In this document: positions 23,031 through 31,367 of the stretch, piece by piece
Position numbering within the stretch: the stretch's first letter is position 1
How the letters are laid out: every line of letters starts with the position of its first letter
Source: Piscinibacter defluvii
Lineage (GTDB): Bacteria; Pseudomonadota; Gammaproteobacteria; Burkholderiales; Burkholderiaceae_C
Assembly (NCBI RefSeq): GCF_004011805.1
Contig: NZ_RCHJ01000015.1
Location: forward strand, 1-64,000
Direction of reading: 5' to 3'
DNA: 64,000 bases
The notes under the pieces: generated by a model
Seen by the model: only the letters and a program-made list of their open reading frames with translations
Database searches by the model: none
What the model was told of the DNA's origin: nothing
Program-made: the position numbers and the translations under genes

Positions 23031-24812
23031 TCAGAGTTGCGCGGCCGCAAGGCCCAGCGTCGACTCGGCGCCATGGAGCACGACGTCGCGCCAGGCCGCG
23101 GCATGCGGCATCACATGCAGTGCGAAGTGCAGCGCCGTGACGCGCTTGGCCTCCAGGAATTCGCGATCCTCGCTGCCACTGGAGAGCTGTGCGCTGGCCG
23201 CCACGGCGGCGCGCGTCATGAGCCAGCCGCCGATGACCGTGCCGGCCAGCCAGAGGTAGGGGACCGCAGCGGCCGCGGCCTCGCGCCCCCCTTGGGCCAG
23301 CAAACCCTCGGTGCCCTCGGCGAGGGCCTCGACGCCGCGACGCAGCGCCGCATGCAGCGCCACCATCAGCGCGTCGCCTTCGTGCCCCACCGCGCTGGCG
23401 TCGGTGCTCATCTGCGCGATCAGGCGCTTCATCACGGCACCACCGTCGCGCGCCACCTTGCGGCCGATCAGGTCGTTGGCCTGGATGCCGGTGGTGCCCT
23501 CGTAGATCGTCGTGATGCGCGCGTCACGCTGGTGCTGCGCCGCGCCGGTCTCCTCGATGAAGCCCATGCCGCCGTGCACCTGCACGCCGGTCGCCGTCAC
23601 CAGCTGGGCACCCTCGGTGCACCAGCCCTTGACGATCGGAATCAACAGATCCACGAGCGCCTGCGCCGCGGCGCGCTGGTCGGCGTCGGCATGTCCGCGT
23701 GCGCGATCCATCCAGCCGGCGGCGAAGTAGGCCAGCGCGCGTTGCGCCTCCGTGCGCGCCTTCATGTCCATGAGCATGCGGCGCACGTCCGGGTGGCCCA
23801 CGATCGTGCGGTCGGCATCGCCTTCGCGCGACAGGGTCTTGCCCTGCACGCGATCGAGCGCGTAGCCGCGCGCCTGCTGGTAGGCGCGCTCCGAGATCGC
23901 CACGCCCTCCAGGCCGACGTTCAGGCGTGCGTGGTTCATCATCGTGAACATGCACGCGAGGCCTTGGTTGGCCTCGCCGACCAGGTAGCCGATCGCGCCC
24001 GGCCCTTCGCCGAAACTCATGACCGCGGTGGCGCTGGCGCGGATGCCCATCTTGTGCTCGATCGACGCGCACACGAGGTCGTTGCGCTCGCCGAGGCGGC
24101 CGTCGTCGCCGACCAGGAACTTGGGCACCAGGAACAGCGAAATGCCCTTGACGCCCGGGGGTGCGTCCGGCAGACGCGCCAGCACGAGGTGCACGATGTT
24201 CTCGGCCATGTCGTGTTCGCCCCAGGTGATGAAGATCTTGGTGCCGCTGATGCGGTAGTGGTCGCCCTCCGGCACGGCCTTCGTGCGCAGCGCAGCCAAG
24301 TCCGACCCGGCCTGCGGCTCGGTCAGGTTCATCGTGCCGGTCCAACGGCCCTCGACCATCGGCGGCAGGAAGCGCGCCTTCAAGGTCTCGGTGCCGTGGT
24401 GGGCGATGGCCTCGACGGCACCAAGCGTCAGCATCTGGCACAGGCTGAAGGCCATGTTGGCCGACTTCCACATCTCGAGCACCGCGGTCGACAGCAGCGT
24501 GGGCATGCCCTGGCCGCCAAACTCCGGATCCGCCGGCATGCCGTTCCAGCCACTTTCGCAGAAGCTCGCGTAGGCCTCCTTGAAGCCTTCGGCGGTGGTC
24601 ACCACCCCAGCGTCCCAGCGGTTGCCCTGGCGGTCGCCGGACTGGTTCAGCGGCGCCAGCACCTCGCCAGCGAACTTGTCGGCGGTGTCGAGGATGGTCT
24701 CGACGAGGTCGGGCGTGACCTCCTCGAAGCCGGGTTGGGCGAGCACGGCGTCGAGACCGCCGATCTCCTTCATCGTGAACAGCATCTCGCGCAGCGGTGC
24801 GGCGTAGGTCAT
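23031..24812 (-). CDS. Acyl-CoA dehydrogenase (long form, DmdC/FadE-like)
   Basis: A 593-residue FAD-dependent acyl-CoA dehydrogenase of the longer class with an extra C-terminal domain. Landmarks: the N-terminal helical segment MTYAAPLREMLFTMKEIGG, the flavin-contact region LTEPQAGSDLAALRTKA with the following GTKIFITWGEH, QVHGGMGFIEETG near residue 430 and the DARITTIYEGTTGIQANDLIGRK signature, where the Glu of YEGT is the probable catalytic base. This subgroup includes methylmercaptopropionyl-CoA dehydrogenase DmdC and several medium/long-chain enzymes, so the substrate is open. Electrons would pass to the ETF encoded just downstream. The gene lies 52 bases after livM. Confidence 0.92.
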   Translation of the reverse strand: MTYAAPLREMLFTMKEIGGLDAVLAQPGFEEVTPDLVETILDTADKFAGEVLAPLNQSGDRQGNRWDAGVVTTAEGFKEAYASFCESGWNGMPADPEFGGQGMPTLLSTAVLEMWKSANMAFSLCQMLTLGAVEAIAHHGTETLKARFLPPMVEGRWTGTMNLTEPQAGSDLAALRTKAVPEGDHYRISGTKIFITWGEHDMAENIVHLVLARLPDAPPGVKGISLFLVPKFLVGDDGRLGERNDLVCASIEHKMGIRASATAVMSFGEGPGAIGYLVGEANQGLACMFTMMNHARLNVGLEGVAISERAYQQARGYALDRVQGKTLSREGDADRTIVGHPDVRRMLMDMKARTEAQRALAYFAAGWMDRARGHADADQRAAAQALVDLLIPIVKGWCTEGAQLVTATGVQVHGGMGFIEETGAAQHQRDARITTIYEGTTGIQANDLIGRKVARDGGAVMKRLIAQMSTDASAVGHEGDALMVALHAALRRGVEALAEGTEGLLAQGGREAAAAAVPYLWLAGTVIGGWLMTRAAVAASAQLSSGSEDREFLEAKRVTALHFALHVMPHAAAWRDVVLHGAESTLGLAAAQL

Positions 24813-24864
24813 GGTCGTCTTCTCCGTCGGGGGCAGAGGGTTCAGCGTCGGGTGAGAGCGGCCG

Positions 24865-25824
24865 TCAGTGGTCTGCGCCGCCGCGGCTTCGCAGGGCCGC
24901 CAGCTCGCCAACGATGCCGCGCCGGAACGCGAGCACGCAGACGACGAAGATCACGCCCATGATCACCATGACCCAGGGGCCGACCTTGTCGGCGAGCACG
25001 TTCTCGAGGCCCACGATCGTGGCTGCACCCACTACCGGACCGAGCACGGTGCCCAGGCCGCCGAGCAGCGTCATCAGCACCACCTGGCCGGAGGTGTGCC
25101 AGTGCACGTCGGTCAGCGAGGCGAGCTGGAACACAAGCGACTTGGTGGAACCTGCCAGGCCGGCGAGCGAGGCCGAGATCACGAACGCCAGCAGCTTGTA
25201 GCGGTCGACGTCGTAGCCGAGCGAGATCGCGCGCGGCTCGTTGTCGCGGATCGCCTTGAGGATCTGGCCGAAGGGCGAGTGGATCGTGCGGTACACGACG
25301 AACAACCCGCCCAGGAAGACCAGCAGCACGAACCAGTACATCGTCATGCTGTCGTTCAGGTCGACGAGGCCGAACAGCTTGCCGCGCGGAATGCCCTGCA
25401 GGCCATCCTCGCCGCCGGTGAACTTCATCTGCAACGCCAGGAAGAACACCAGCTGTGCGAGGCCGAGCGTGATCATCGAGAAGTAGATGCCTGCGCGCCG
25501 GATCGCCAGGCCGCCGAAGACCGCCCCGAGCAGCGCGCCGAAGCCGGCACCCGCGAGCAGCCCGAGTTCGGGCGTGGCGCCGACTTGCTTGCACAGCCAG
25601 CCGGTGACGTAGGCCGAACCGCCGAAGAACGCGGCGTGGCCGAAGGACAGCAGGCCGGCGTAGCCGAGCAGCAGATTGAATGCGCAGGCGAACAGCGCGA
25701 AGCACAGGATCTTCATCAGGAACGTGGGATAGACCACGAACGGTGCGATCGCACCGACGAGGGCCACGCCGAGGAAGAGATGCCAGGTCGGGGTCTTCCC
25801 GGCGGCCGCGATGACGGGTTTCAT
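24865..25824 (-). CDS. livM: Branched-chain-type ABC transporter permease LivM
   Basis: A 319-residue permease with about 8-9 hydrophobic membrane segments (for example GVALVGAIAPFVVYPTFLMKILCFALFACAFNLL at the start and VMVIMGVIFVVCVLAF near the end). The conserved cytoplasmic loop GQILKAIRDNEPRAISLGYDVDRYKLLAFVISA contacts the ATPase. It pairs with LivH. In this locus the system sits among acyl-CoA genes, so the cargo may be an organic acid rather than leucine-type amino acids; this is inferred from context. The stop is 52 bases before the dehydrogenase gene and the start 13 bases after livH. Confidence 0.93.
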   Translation of the reverse strand: MKPVIAAAGKTPTWHLFLGVALVGAIAPFVVYPTFLMKILCFALFACAFNLLLGYAGLLSFGHAAFFGGSAYVTGWLCKQVGATPELGLLAGAGFGALLGAVFGGLAIRRAGIYFSMITLGLAQLVFFLALQMKFTGGEDGLQGIPRGKLFGLVDLNDSMTMYWFVLLVFLGGLFVVYRTIHSPFGQILKAIRDNEPRAISLGYDVDRYKLLAFVISASLAGLAGSTKSLVFQLASLTDVHWHTSGQVVLMTLLGGLGTVLGPVVGAATIVGLENVLADKVGPWVMVIMGVIFVVCVLAFRRGIVGELAALRSRGGADH

Positions 25825-25837
25825 GCGTCGCTCCCTT

Positions 25838-26722
25838 TCAAGCCTGCTTGCCGAACAGCCCTGCGGGGCGGAGCAGCAGAACGATGACCATGATCAGGAA
25901 GATGACCACGGCAGACGCTTCCGGGTAGACGACCTTGGTCAGACCCTCGATCAGGCCGAGCCCGAGCCCGGTGACGATCGAACCGAGGATCGATCCCATG
26001 CCGCCGATCACCACGACTGCGAAGACGACGATGATCAGGTTCGAACCCATCACCGGGTTGACCTGGAAGATCGGCGCCGCCAGCACGCCGGCGAAGGCGG
26101 CCAGGGCGGATCCGACCGCATAGGTCGCCGTGATCAGCACAGGCACATTGATGCCCAGCGCCTGCACCAGGTCAGGCCGCTGCGTGGCGGCGCGCAGCGT
26201 GGCGCCCAGCGACGTTCGCTCAATCAGGTACCAGGCCATCAGGCACACCCCGAGCGCCGCAACCACCACAAAGCCGCGGTACAGCGGCAGGAACATGAAG
26301 CCCAGGTCGACACCGCCGGACAGGGCCTCCGGCGCCTCGTAGGACTCGCCGGAGACACCGAAGAAGTTCTTGAACAGCCCCTCGAGGATCAGCGCCAGCC
26401 CGAAGGTCAGCAGCAGGCCGTACAGGTGATCCAGGCCGCGCAGGCGCTGCAGCATCGTGCGCTCGATCACCACGCCGAGCACGCCCACCGTCAGGGGGGC
26501 CAGCAGCAGGGCGAGCCAGTAGTTCACACCCAGGTACTTGGACGCGAGCAGTGCCACGAAGGCGCCGAGCATGTACTGCGCGCCATGCGCGAAGTTGATG
26601 ATGTTGAGCAGGCCGAAGATGATCGCCAGGCCGAGGCTGAGCACGGCGTAGAACGAGCCGTTGATCAGGCCGACCAGCAATTGGCTGCCCAGCAACGCGC
26701 TGGGAATGCCGAAGATCTCCAT
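25838..26722 (-). CDS. livH: Branched-chain-type ABC transporter permease LivH
   Basis: A 294-residue permease with repeated hydrophobic segments. Typical LivH features: QLLVGLINGSFYAVLSLGLAIIFGLLNIINFAHGAQYMLG at the N-terminus, the coupling loop TSLGATLRAATQRPDLVQALGINV, and GGMGSILGSIVTGLGLGLIEGLTK near the C-terminus. It starts at 26722 (GAGGAGCGACAC upstream as RBS). The gene is preceded on its transcript by the binding-protein gene with a 69-base gap that contains a GC hairpin, and followed by livM after 13 bases. Confidence 0.93.
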   Translation of the reverse strand: MEIFGIPSALLGSQLLVGLINGSFYAVLSLGLAIIFGLLNIINFAHGAQYMLGAFVALLASKYLGVNYWLALLLAPLTVGVLGVVIERTMLQRLRGLDHLYGLLLTFGLALILEGLFKNFFGVSGESYEAPEALSGGVDLGFMFLPLYRGFVVVAALGVCLMAWYLIERTSLGATLRAATQRPDLVQALGINVPVLITATYAVGSALAAFAGVLAAPIFQVNPVMGSNLIIVVFAVVVIGGMGSILGSIVTGLGLGLIEGLTKVVYPEASAVVIFLIMVIVLLLRPAGLFGKQA

Positions 26723-26751
26723 GTGTCGCTCCTCCTCTTGGGGATGAAGGC

Positions 26752-26770
26752 GCGGGCTGCCCCAGCCCGC
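26752..26770 (-). other. Intergenic hairpin between binding-protein gene and livH
   Basis: A perfect 7-bp stem (GCGGGCT / AGCCCGC) with a CCCC-type loop lies in the 69-base gap after the binding-protein stop. There is no T-run, so it is more likely an RNA-stability or attenuating element that lets the binding protein be made in excess over the permeases, a common design in ABC operons. Function is inferred. Confidence 0.4.
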
Positions 26771-26791
26771 ACCGTGCTGCGAGGCAGCCTG

Positions 26792-27994
26792 TTACTTCTT
26801 CACCAGGGGGCAGCGCGACTCGGACAGCGGCTGGAAGGCCTCGGCCGCAGGGATCGTCGCCTTGATCTTGTAGTAGTCCCAGGGCTTGGTCGACTCGGCG
26901 GGCGTCTTCACCTGCGCCAGGTACATGTCGTGCACCATGCGACCGTCATCGCGGATCTTCCCGTTCTTGGCGAAGAAGTCGTTGATCGGCGTCTTCTTCA
27001 TCTGCGCCATCACCTTCGCCGTGTCGTCGGAATTGACCGCCTTGACCGCCGAGAGGTAGTGGTAGACCGACGAGTACTGGCCCGCCTGGATGCCGGTGGG
27101 CATCTTCTTCATCTTGTCGAAGTAGCGCTTCGACCAGGCGCGCGTTTCGTCGTTCAGGTCCCAGTAGAACGAGTCGGTCAGGTACATGCCCTGTGTGGTC
27201 TTCAGGCCGAGCGCGTGCACGTCGGTGATGAACATCAGCAGTCCCGCGAGCGACTGCTTCTTCGAGATGCCGAACTCGGCCGCCTGCTTGATCGAGTTGG
27301 TGGTGTCGCTGCCGGCGTTGGCCAGGCCGATCACCTGCGCGCCGGAGCTCTGCGCCTTGAGGAGGAACGACGAGAAATCCTGTCCGGGGAAGGGATGACG
27401 CACCGAGCCGAGCACCTGGCCCCCGTTGTCGGTGACGACCTTGGTCGAGTCCTTCTCCAGCGCGTGGCCGAACGCGTAGTCCGCGGTCAGGAAGAACCAG
27501 GTCTTGCCACCGGCCTTGGTCACCGCCTTGGCCGTGCCGTTGGCCAGGGCATAAGTGTCGTAGGTGTAGTGCACCGTGACGTCGTTGCACTTCTCGTTGG
27601 TGATCGGCGTCGAGGCGGCGCCGTTGATCAGCAGCAGCTTGTTCTTGGCCTTGCCGACCTCCATCACCGCCAGTGCCACCGAGGTGGTGACGAGTTCGGT
27701 GGCGGTGTCGACCTTGCCGCTCTCGAACCACTCGCGCGCCTTGTTGGCGGCGATGTCGGCCTTGTTCTGGTGGTCGGCCGAGACGATCTCGATCTTGAAG
27801 CCCGGCTTTTCCTTGGCAATGAAGTCGGCCACCGCCATCTCCGTGGCGTAGACCGCGCCGGCGCCGGTCAGGTCGGAGTAGGTGCCCGACAGGTCGGTCA
27901 GCACGCCGATGCGCACGACGTTGTCGGAGATCTGGGCCATCGCCGGCGCGGCGAAGGCGGTGAACAGGGCAGCAGCCAGGGCGGTTCGTTTCAT
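26792..27994 (-). CDS. Periplasmic substrate-binding protein of the Liv-type transporter
   Basis: A 400-residue type I periplasmic binding protein (LivK/Peripla_BP_6 class). It begins with a Sec signal peptide (MKRTALAAALFTAFAAPAMA, cleavage after AMA) and continues with IGVLTDLSGTYSDLTGAGAVYATEMAV, the ligand-pocket start of the family. Later segments such as KTWFFLTADYAFGHALEKDS and GAQVIGLANAGSDTTNSIKQAAEFG are characteristic of the ABC aromatic/organic-acid branch. Two conserved Cys near the C-terminus and in EKCND may form a disulfide. It sits between livF and livH and captures the cargo in the periplasm; specificity is unknown. Confidence 0.92.
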   Translation of the reverse strand: MKRTALAAALFTAFAAPAMAQISDNVVRIGVLTDLSGTYSDLTGAGAVYATEMAVADFIAKEKPGFKIEIVSADHQNKADIAANKAREWFESGKVDTATELVTTSVALAVMEVGKAKNKLLLINGAASTPITNEKCNDVTVHYTYDTYALANGTAKAVTKAGGKTWFFLTADYAFGHALEKDSTKVVTDNGGQVLGSVRHPFPGQDFSSFLLKAQSSGAQVIGLANAGSDTTNSIKQAAEFGISKKQSLAGLLMFITDVHALGLKTTQGMYLTDSFYWDLNDETRAWSKRYFDKMKKMPTGIQAGQYSSVYHYLSAVKAVNSDDTAKVMAQMKKTPINDFFAKNGKIRDDGRMVHDMYLAQVKTPAESTKPWDYYKIKATIPAAEAFQPLSESRCPLVKK

Positions 27995-28044
27995 GGGTGT
28001 CTCCAGGGTCGGTGGTGGGTTGTCGAAGGTGTGGCGGAAAGGGG

Positions 28045-28770
28045 TCAGACGCCGAGCAGCTCGTGCAGCATCTCGGTCTTGGAGGCCAGCTCGTCGCGCT
28101 GCACGGTGGCCACGACGCGGCCGTGCTCCAGCACGTAGTGGCGGTCGGCCAGGGGCGCCGCGAAGCGGAAGTTCTGCTCGACGAGCACGATGGTGTAGCC
28201 GCGCGACTTGAGCAGGCCGATCACTTCGCCAAGGCGCTTGACGATCACCGGCGCCAGGCCTTCGGTGATCTCGTCGAGCAGCAGCAACCGTGCCCCCGTG
28301 CGCAGGATGCGGGCCATCGCCAGCATCTGCTGTTCGCCGCCGGACAGGCGCATGCCGGGGCTGGCGCGGCGCTCGAGCAGGTTGGGAAACAGCTCGTAGA
28401 TCTCCTCGACCGTCATGCCGCCGCTCTTGACCTGGGGCGGCAGCATCAGGTTCTCTTCGGTGGACAGACCGGCAAAGATGCCGCGCTCCTCCGGGCAGTA
28501 GCCGATGCCCAGGCGTGCGGCCTGGTGCGGCGGGACCGATGTCAGCTCGCTGCCGTTGAACATCACCGAGCCGGTGCGCCGGCCGACCAGGCCCATCACC
28601 GCCTTCAGCGTCGTCGAGCGGCCCGAGCCGTTGCGGCCCAGCAGCGTGACCAGCTCGCCCTCGTTCACTCTCAGGTCGATGCCATGTAGGATGTGCGATT
28701 CACCGTAGAAGGCGTGCAGGTCGGTGATGCGCAGCATCTCGTTGCCGGTTGCGGTTGCGGTCGCGGTCAT
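28045..28770 (-). CDS. livF: ABC transporter ATPase LivF (Walker A Lys replaced by Arg)
   Basis: A 241-residue LivF-type ATPase. The Q-loop region (GIGYCPEERGIFAGLSTEENL), the signature RLSGGEQQMLAMARIL and Walker B LLLLDEITEGLAP are normal. The Walker A reads GRNGSGRSTT: the invariant Lys is Arg, encoded by CGC on the coding strand. Related transporters with Arg at this place are known, so this may be a natural variant in which the paired LivG (GPNGAGKTT) carries most ATP turnover. The start overlaps the livG stop (ATGA). The cluster order on the transcript is acyl-CoA synthetase, livG, livF, binding protein, livH, livM. Confidence 0.93.
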   Translation of the reverse strand: MTATATATGNEMLRITDLHAFYGESHILHGIDLRVNEGELVTLLGRNGSGRSTTLKAVMGLVGRRTGSVMFNGSELTSVPPHQAARLGIGYCPEERGIFAGLSTEENLMLPPQVKSGGMTVEEIYELFPNLLERRASPGMRLSGGEQQMLAMARILRTGARLLLLDEITEGLAPVIVKRLGEVIGLLKSRGYTIVLVEQNFRFAAPLADRHYVLEHGRVVATVQRDELASKTEMLHELLGV

Positions 28771-29519
28771 GCTTCAACTCCGACGTAGGCCTCGAGCACG
28801 CGCGGGTCCTTGGACACCACCTCGTACGGTCCTTCGGACAGGATCTGCCCGCGTTGCAGCACGGTGATGGCGTCGCTGAGCTTCTCGACCACCGACAGGT
28901 TGTGTTCGACCATCAGCACCGTGCGTCCCTTGGACACCCGCTTGATCAGCTCGACGACGCGGTCGACGTCCTCATGGCCCATGCCTTGGGTCGGCTCGTC
29001 GAGCAGCATCAGCTGCGGTTCCAGCGCGAGCGTGGTCGCGATCTCGAGCGCGCGCTTGCGGCCGTACGGCATCTCGACGGCCAGGGTGCTTGCGAACGAT
29101 CCGAGGTCCACCGCGTCGAGCAGTTCCCGGGCCCGAGCATCGAGCGAGGCGAGGCTGGCCTCGGAGCGCCAGAAGTGGAAGGACGTGCCGAGCCCGCGCT
29201 GCAGCGCCACGCGCACGTTTTCCAGCGCGCTCATGTGACCGAAGGTGGCCGAGATCTGGAACGAGCGCACGACGCCGCGCCGCGCGATCTGCGCCGGCTT
29301 CTCCGCGGTGATGTCGTGGCCGTCGAAGGTGATGCGGCCCCGCGTGGGCTGCAGGAACTTCGTCAGCAGGTTGAAGACGGTGGTCTTGCCGGCGCCGTTG
29401 GGTCCGATCAGGGCATGGATGTGGCCGCGGCGGATGCGCAGGTCCACGTTCTGCACGGCGGCGAAGCCGCCGAACTCCTTGGTCAGACCCTGGGTGTCGA
29501 GGATGAAGTCGTGTGCCAT
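28767..29519 (-). CDS. livG: ABC transporter ATPase LivG
   Basis: A 250-residue LivG-type ATPase with canonical motifs: Walker A ALIGPNGAGKTTVFNLLTKF (~35-55), Q-loop region VVRSFQISATFGHM, a shortened signature region EMPYGRKRALEIATTLAL (LSYGxxR-type, as usual in LivG) and Walker B LMLLDEPTQGMGHEDV. It partners LivF on the cytoplasmic face of LivHM. The start at 29519 follows the acyl-CoA synthetase stop by eight bases and the stop overlaps livF, so translation of these genes is coupled. Confidence 0.93.
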   Translation of the reverse strand: MAHDFILDTQGLTKEFGGFAAVQNVDLRIRRGHIHALIGPNGAGKTTVFNLLTKFLQPTRGRITFDGHDITAEKPAQIARRGVVRSFQISATFGHMSALENVRVALQRGLGTSFHFWRSEASLASLDARARELLDAVDLGSFASTLAVEMPYGRKRALEIATTLALEPQLMLLDEPTQGMGHEDVDRVVELIKRVSKGRTVLMVEHNLSVVEKLSDAITVLQRGQILSEGPYEVVSKDPRVLEAYVGVEA

Positions 29520-29527
29520 GCTGCGCC

Positions 29528-31192
29528 TCACTCGATGGCCGAGATCGAACCGACCCGCTCGCGCAGCTGGAACTTCTGGATCTTGCCGGTCGAGGTCTTC
29601 GGCAGTTCGCCGAAGACCACGCGCTTGGGCACCTTGAAGCGCGCAAGTTGACCGCGGCAGAATTCGACCAGCTCCGGCTCGCTCGCCTGGGCGCCGGGCT
29701 TGAGCTCGACAAAGGCGCAGGGGACCTCGCCCCATTTGGCGTCCGGCAGCGCGACCACGGCGGCCAGCATGACCGCCGGGTGGCGGTGCAGGACATCCTC
29801 GACCTCGATCGACGAGATGTTCTCGCCGCCGGAGATGATGATGTCCTTGCTGCGGTCCTTGATCTTGACGTAGCCGTCCGGGTGCATCACCGCGAGGTCG
29901 CCCGTGTGGAACCAGCCACCGGCGAAGGCCTCCTCGGTGGCGCTCGGGTTCTTGAGGTAGCCCTTCATGACCACGTTGCCGCGGAAGAAGATCTCGCCAA
30001 TGGTCTCGCCATCGGCGGGCACCGGTTGCATCGTGTCGGGGTCGAGCACGGTGACGGCTTGCTGGAGCGGGTAGGTCACACCCTGGCGGCCATTGAGGCG
30101 GGCGCGCTCCTCGGCGCTCTGGCCAGCCCAGGACTCCTGCTTGGCGCAGACCGCCGCCGGGCCATAGACCTCGGTCAGGCCATAGACGTGCGTGAGCTCG
30201 ATGCCGGCCGCCTCGCAGCCTTCGATCACGGCGGCTGGCGGCGCCGCCCCGGCGATCAGGCCCTTGACGACATGGCCGAAACCCTCGCGCGCCGCCGGCG
30301 CGTTGATCAGCATGTTGTAGACGATGGGCGCGCCGCACATGTGCGTCACCCGGTGCTCGCGCACCAGCGGGAAGATCAGCGCCGGATCGACGCGGCGCAG
30401 GCAGACGCTGGTGCCGGCGACCAGCGCCATCGTCCAAGGGAAGCACCAGCCGTTGCAGTGGAACATCGGCAGCGTCCACAGGTACACCGGGTGGTGCGGC
30501 AGGCTCCAGGCGATCACGTTGTTCGCGGCGTTCAGGTAGGCGCCGCGGTGGTGCGTGACCACGCCCTTGGGGTTGCCGGTGGTGCCCGAGGTGTAGTTGA
30601 GCGCGATCGCGTCCCACTCGTCGGCGGGCAGTCGCCAGGTACCGTCGGCATCGCCGCTCTCGAGGAACGCCTCGTAGTCGATCTCGCCCAGGCGATCGCC
30701 GGCCGGCGCACTGTCGTCCTCGACCTCGATCACCAGCGGGCGCCTGTCGCCCATCATCGCCAGCGCCTTGCCGATCACGGGCGCGAATTCGCGGTCGGTC
30801 AGCAGCACCTTGGCTTCGCCGTGCTGCAGCATGAAGGCGATCGCCTCGGCGTCGAGCCGGGTGTTCAGCGTGTTGAGCACCGCACCACACATCGGCACGC
30901 CGAAATGGGCCTCGAACATCGCCGGCACATTGGGCAGCATTGCCGCCACTGTGTCGCCGGCGCCGATGCCGAGGCGCGAAAGCGCGCTCGACAGACGCCT
31001 GCAACGCCCGTAGGTGACGCGCCAGGTCTGGCGCAAATGGCCGTAGACGATGGCGGTGTGCTCAGGGTAAACCCAGGCGGCGCGTTCGATGAAGCTCAGC
31101 GGCGACAGTGCGACGTAGTTGGCTGGGTTCTTGTCCAACCCGTTTGCATAAGGGCTCGAACGGAGGTTCGGCGTTGGCGTGGCGGCTGCCAT
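29528..31192 (-). CDS. Acyl-CoA synthetase (AMP-forming), first gene of the catabolic operon
   Basis: A 554-residue ANL-superfamily ligase. Motifs: [21 protein letters not shown] (~190), THVYGLTEVYGPA (~315), GGWFHTGDLAVMHPDGYVKIKDRSKDIIISGGENIS (~410-445) and the catalytic Lys in KTSTGKIQKFQLR (~540). The closest style is the short/medium-chain and methylmercaptopropionate-CoA ligase (DmdB) group, which fits the DmdC-like dehydrogenase in the same operon, but chain length is not certain. The ATG at 31192 has AAAGGAG seven bases upstream. The 175-base gap to the divergent histidine kinase gene must hold the operon promoter. Confidence 0.9.
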   Translation of the reverse strand: MAAATPTPNLRSSPYANGLDKNPANYVALSPLSFIERAAWVYPEHTAIVYGHLRQTWRVTYGRCRRLSSALSRLGIGAGDTVAAMLPNVPAMFEAHFGVPMCGAVLNTLNTRLDAEAIAFMLQHGEAKVLLTDREFAPVIGKALAMMGDRRPLVIEVEDDSAPAGDRLGEIDYEAFLESGDADGTWRLPADEWDAIALNYTSGTTGNPKGVVTHHRGAYLNAANNVIAWSLPHHPVYLWTLPMFHCNGWCFPWTMALVAGTSVCLRRVDPALIFPLVREHRVTHMCGAPIVYNMLINAPAAREGFGHVVKGLIAGAAPPAAVIEGCEAAGIELTHVYGLTEVYGPAAVCAKQESWAGQSAEERARLNGRQGVTYPLQQAVTVLDPDTMQPVPADGETIGEIFFRGNVVMKGYLKNPSATEEAFAGGWFHTGDLAVMHPDGYVKIKDRSKDIIISGGENISSIEVEDVLHRHPAVMLAAVVALPDAKWGEVPCAFVELKPGAQASEPELVEFCRGQLARFKVPKRVVFGELPKTSTGKIQKFQLRERVGSISAIE

Positions 31193-31302
31193 GTCTGTCT
31201 CCTTTGCCTGGCTGATCGGCTCTCTGCAGGCCGTGGGGAGAAGAATGGACGATGACCTTTGCACCACTTCCGAACGAATATGACGAATGTTTGCGTCACC
31301 GG

Positions 31303-31329
31303 TTGCATGCGAGTCCGGGCTCCTAGAAT
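31303..31329 (+). promoter_or_regulatory. Possible sigma-70 promoter of the histidine kinase gene
   Basis: TTGCAT (31303-31308), a 15-base spacer and TAGAAT (31324-31329) resemble -35 and -10 boxes, about 40 bases before the kinase ATG. The spacer is short, so this is a tentative assignment. The same 175-base gap must also hold the leftward promoter of the acyl-CoA synthetase operon. Confidence 0.3.
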
Positions 31330-31367
31330 TTCCTCACCCCACGCTGAGCCACCAGGCGCCGTACGCC

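Noticed and set aside
22797-28138. Long plus-strand frames (721 and 775 codons) across the acyl-CoA and liv genes
   Set aside because: Shadows of the minus-strand genes, which carry all expected family motifs.
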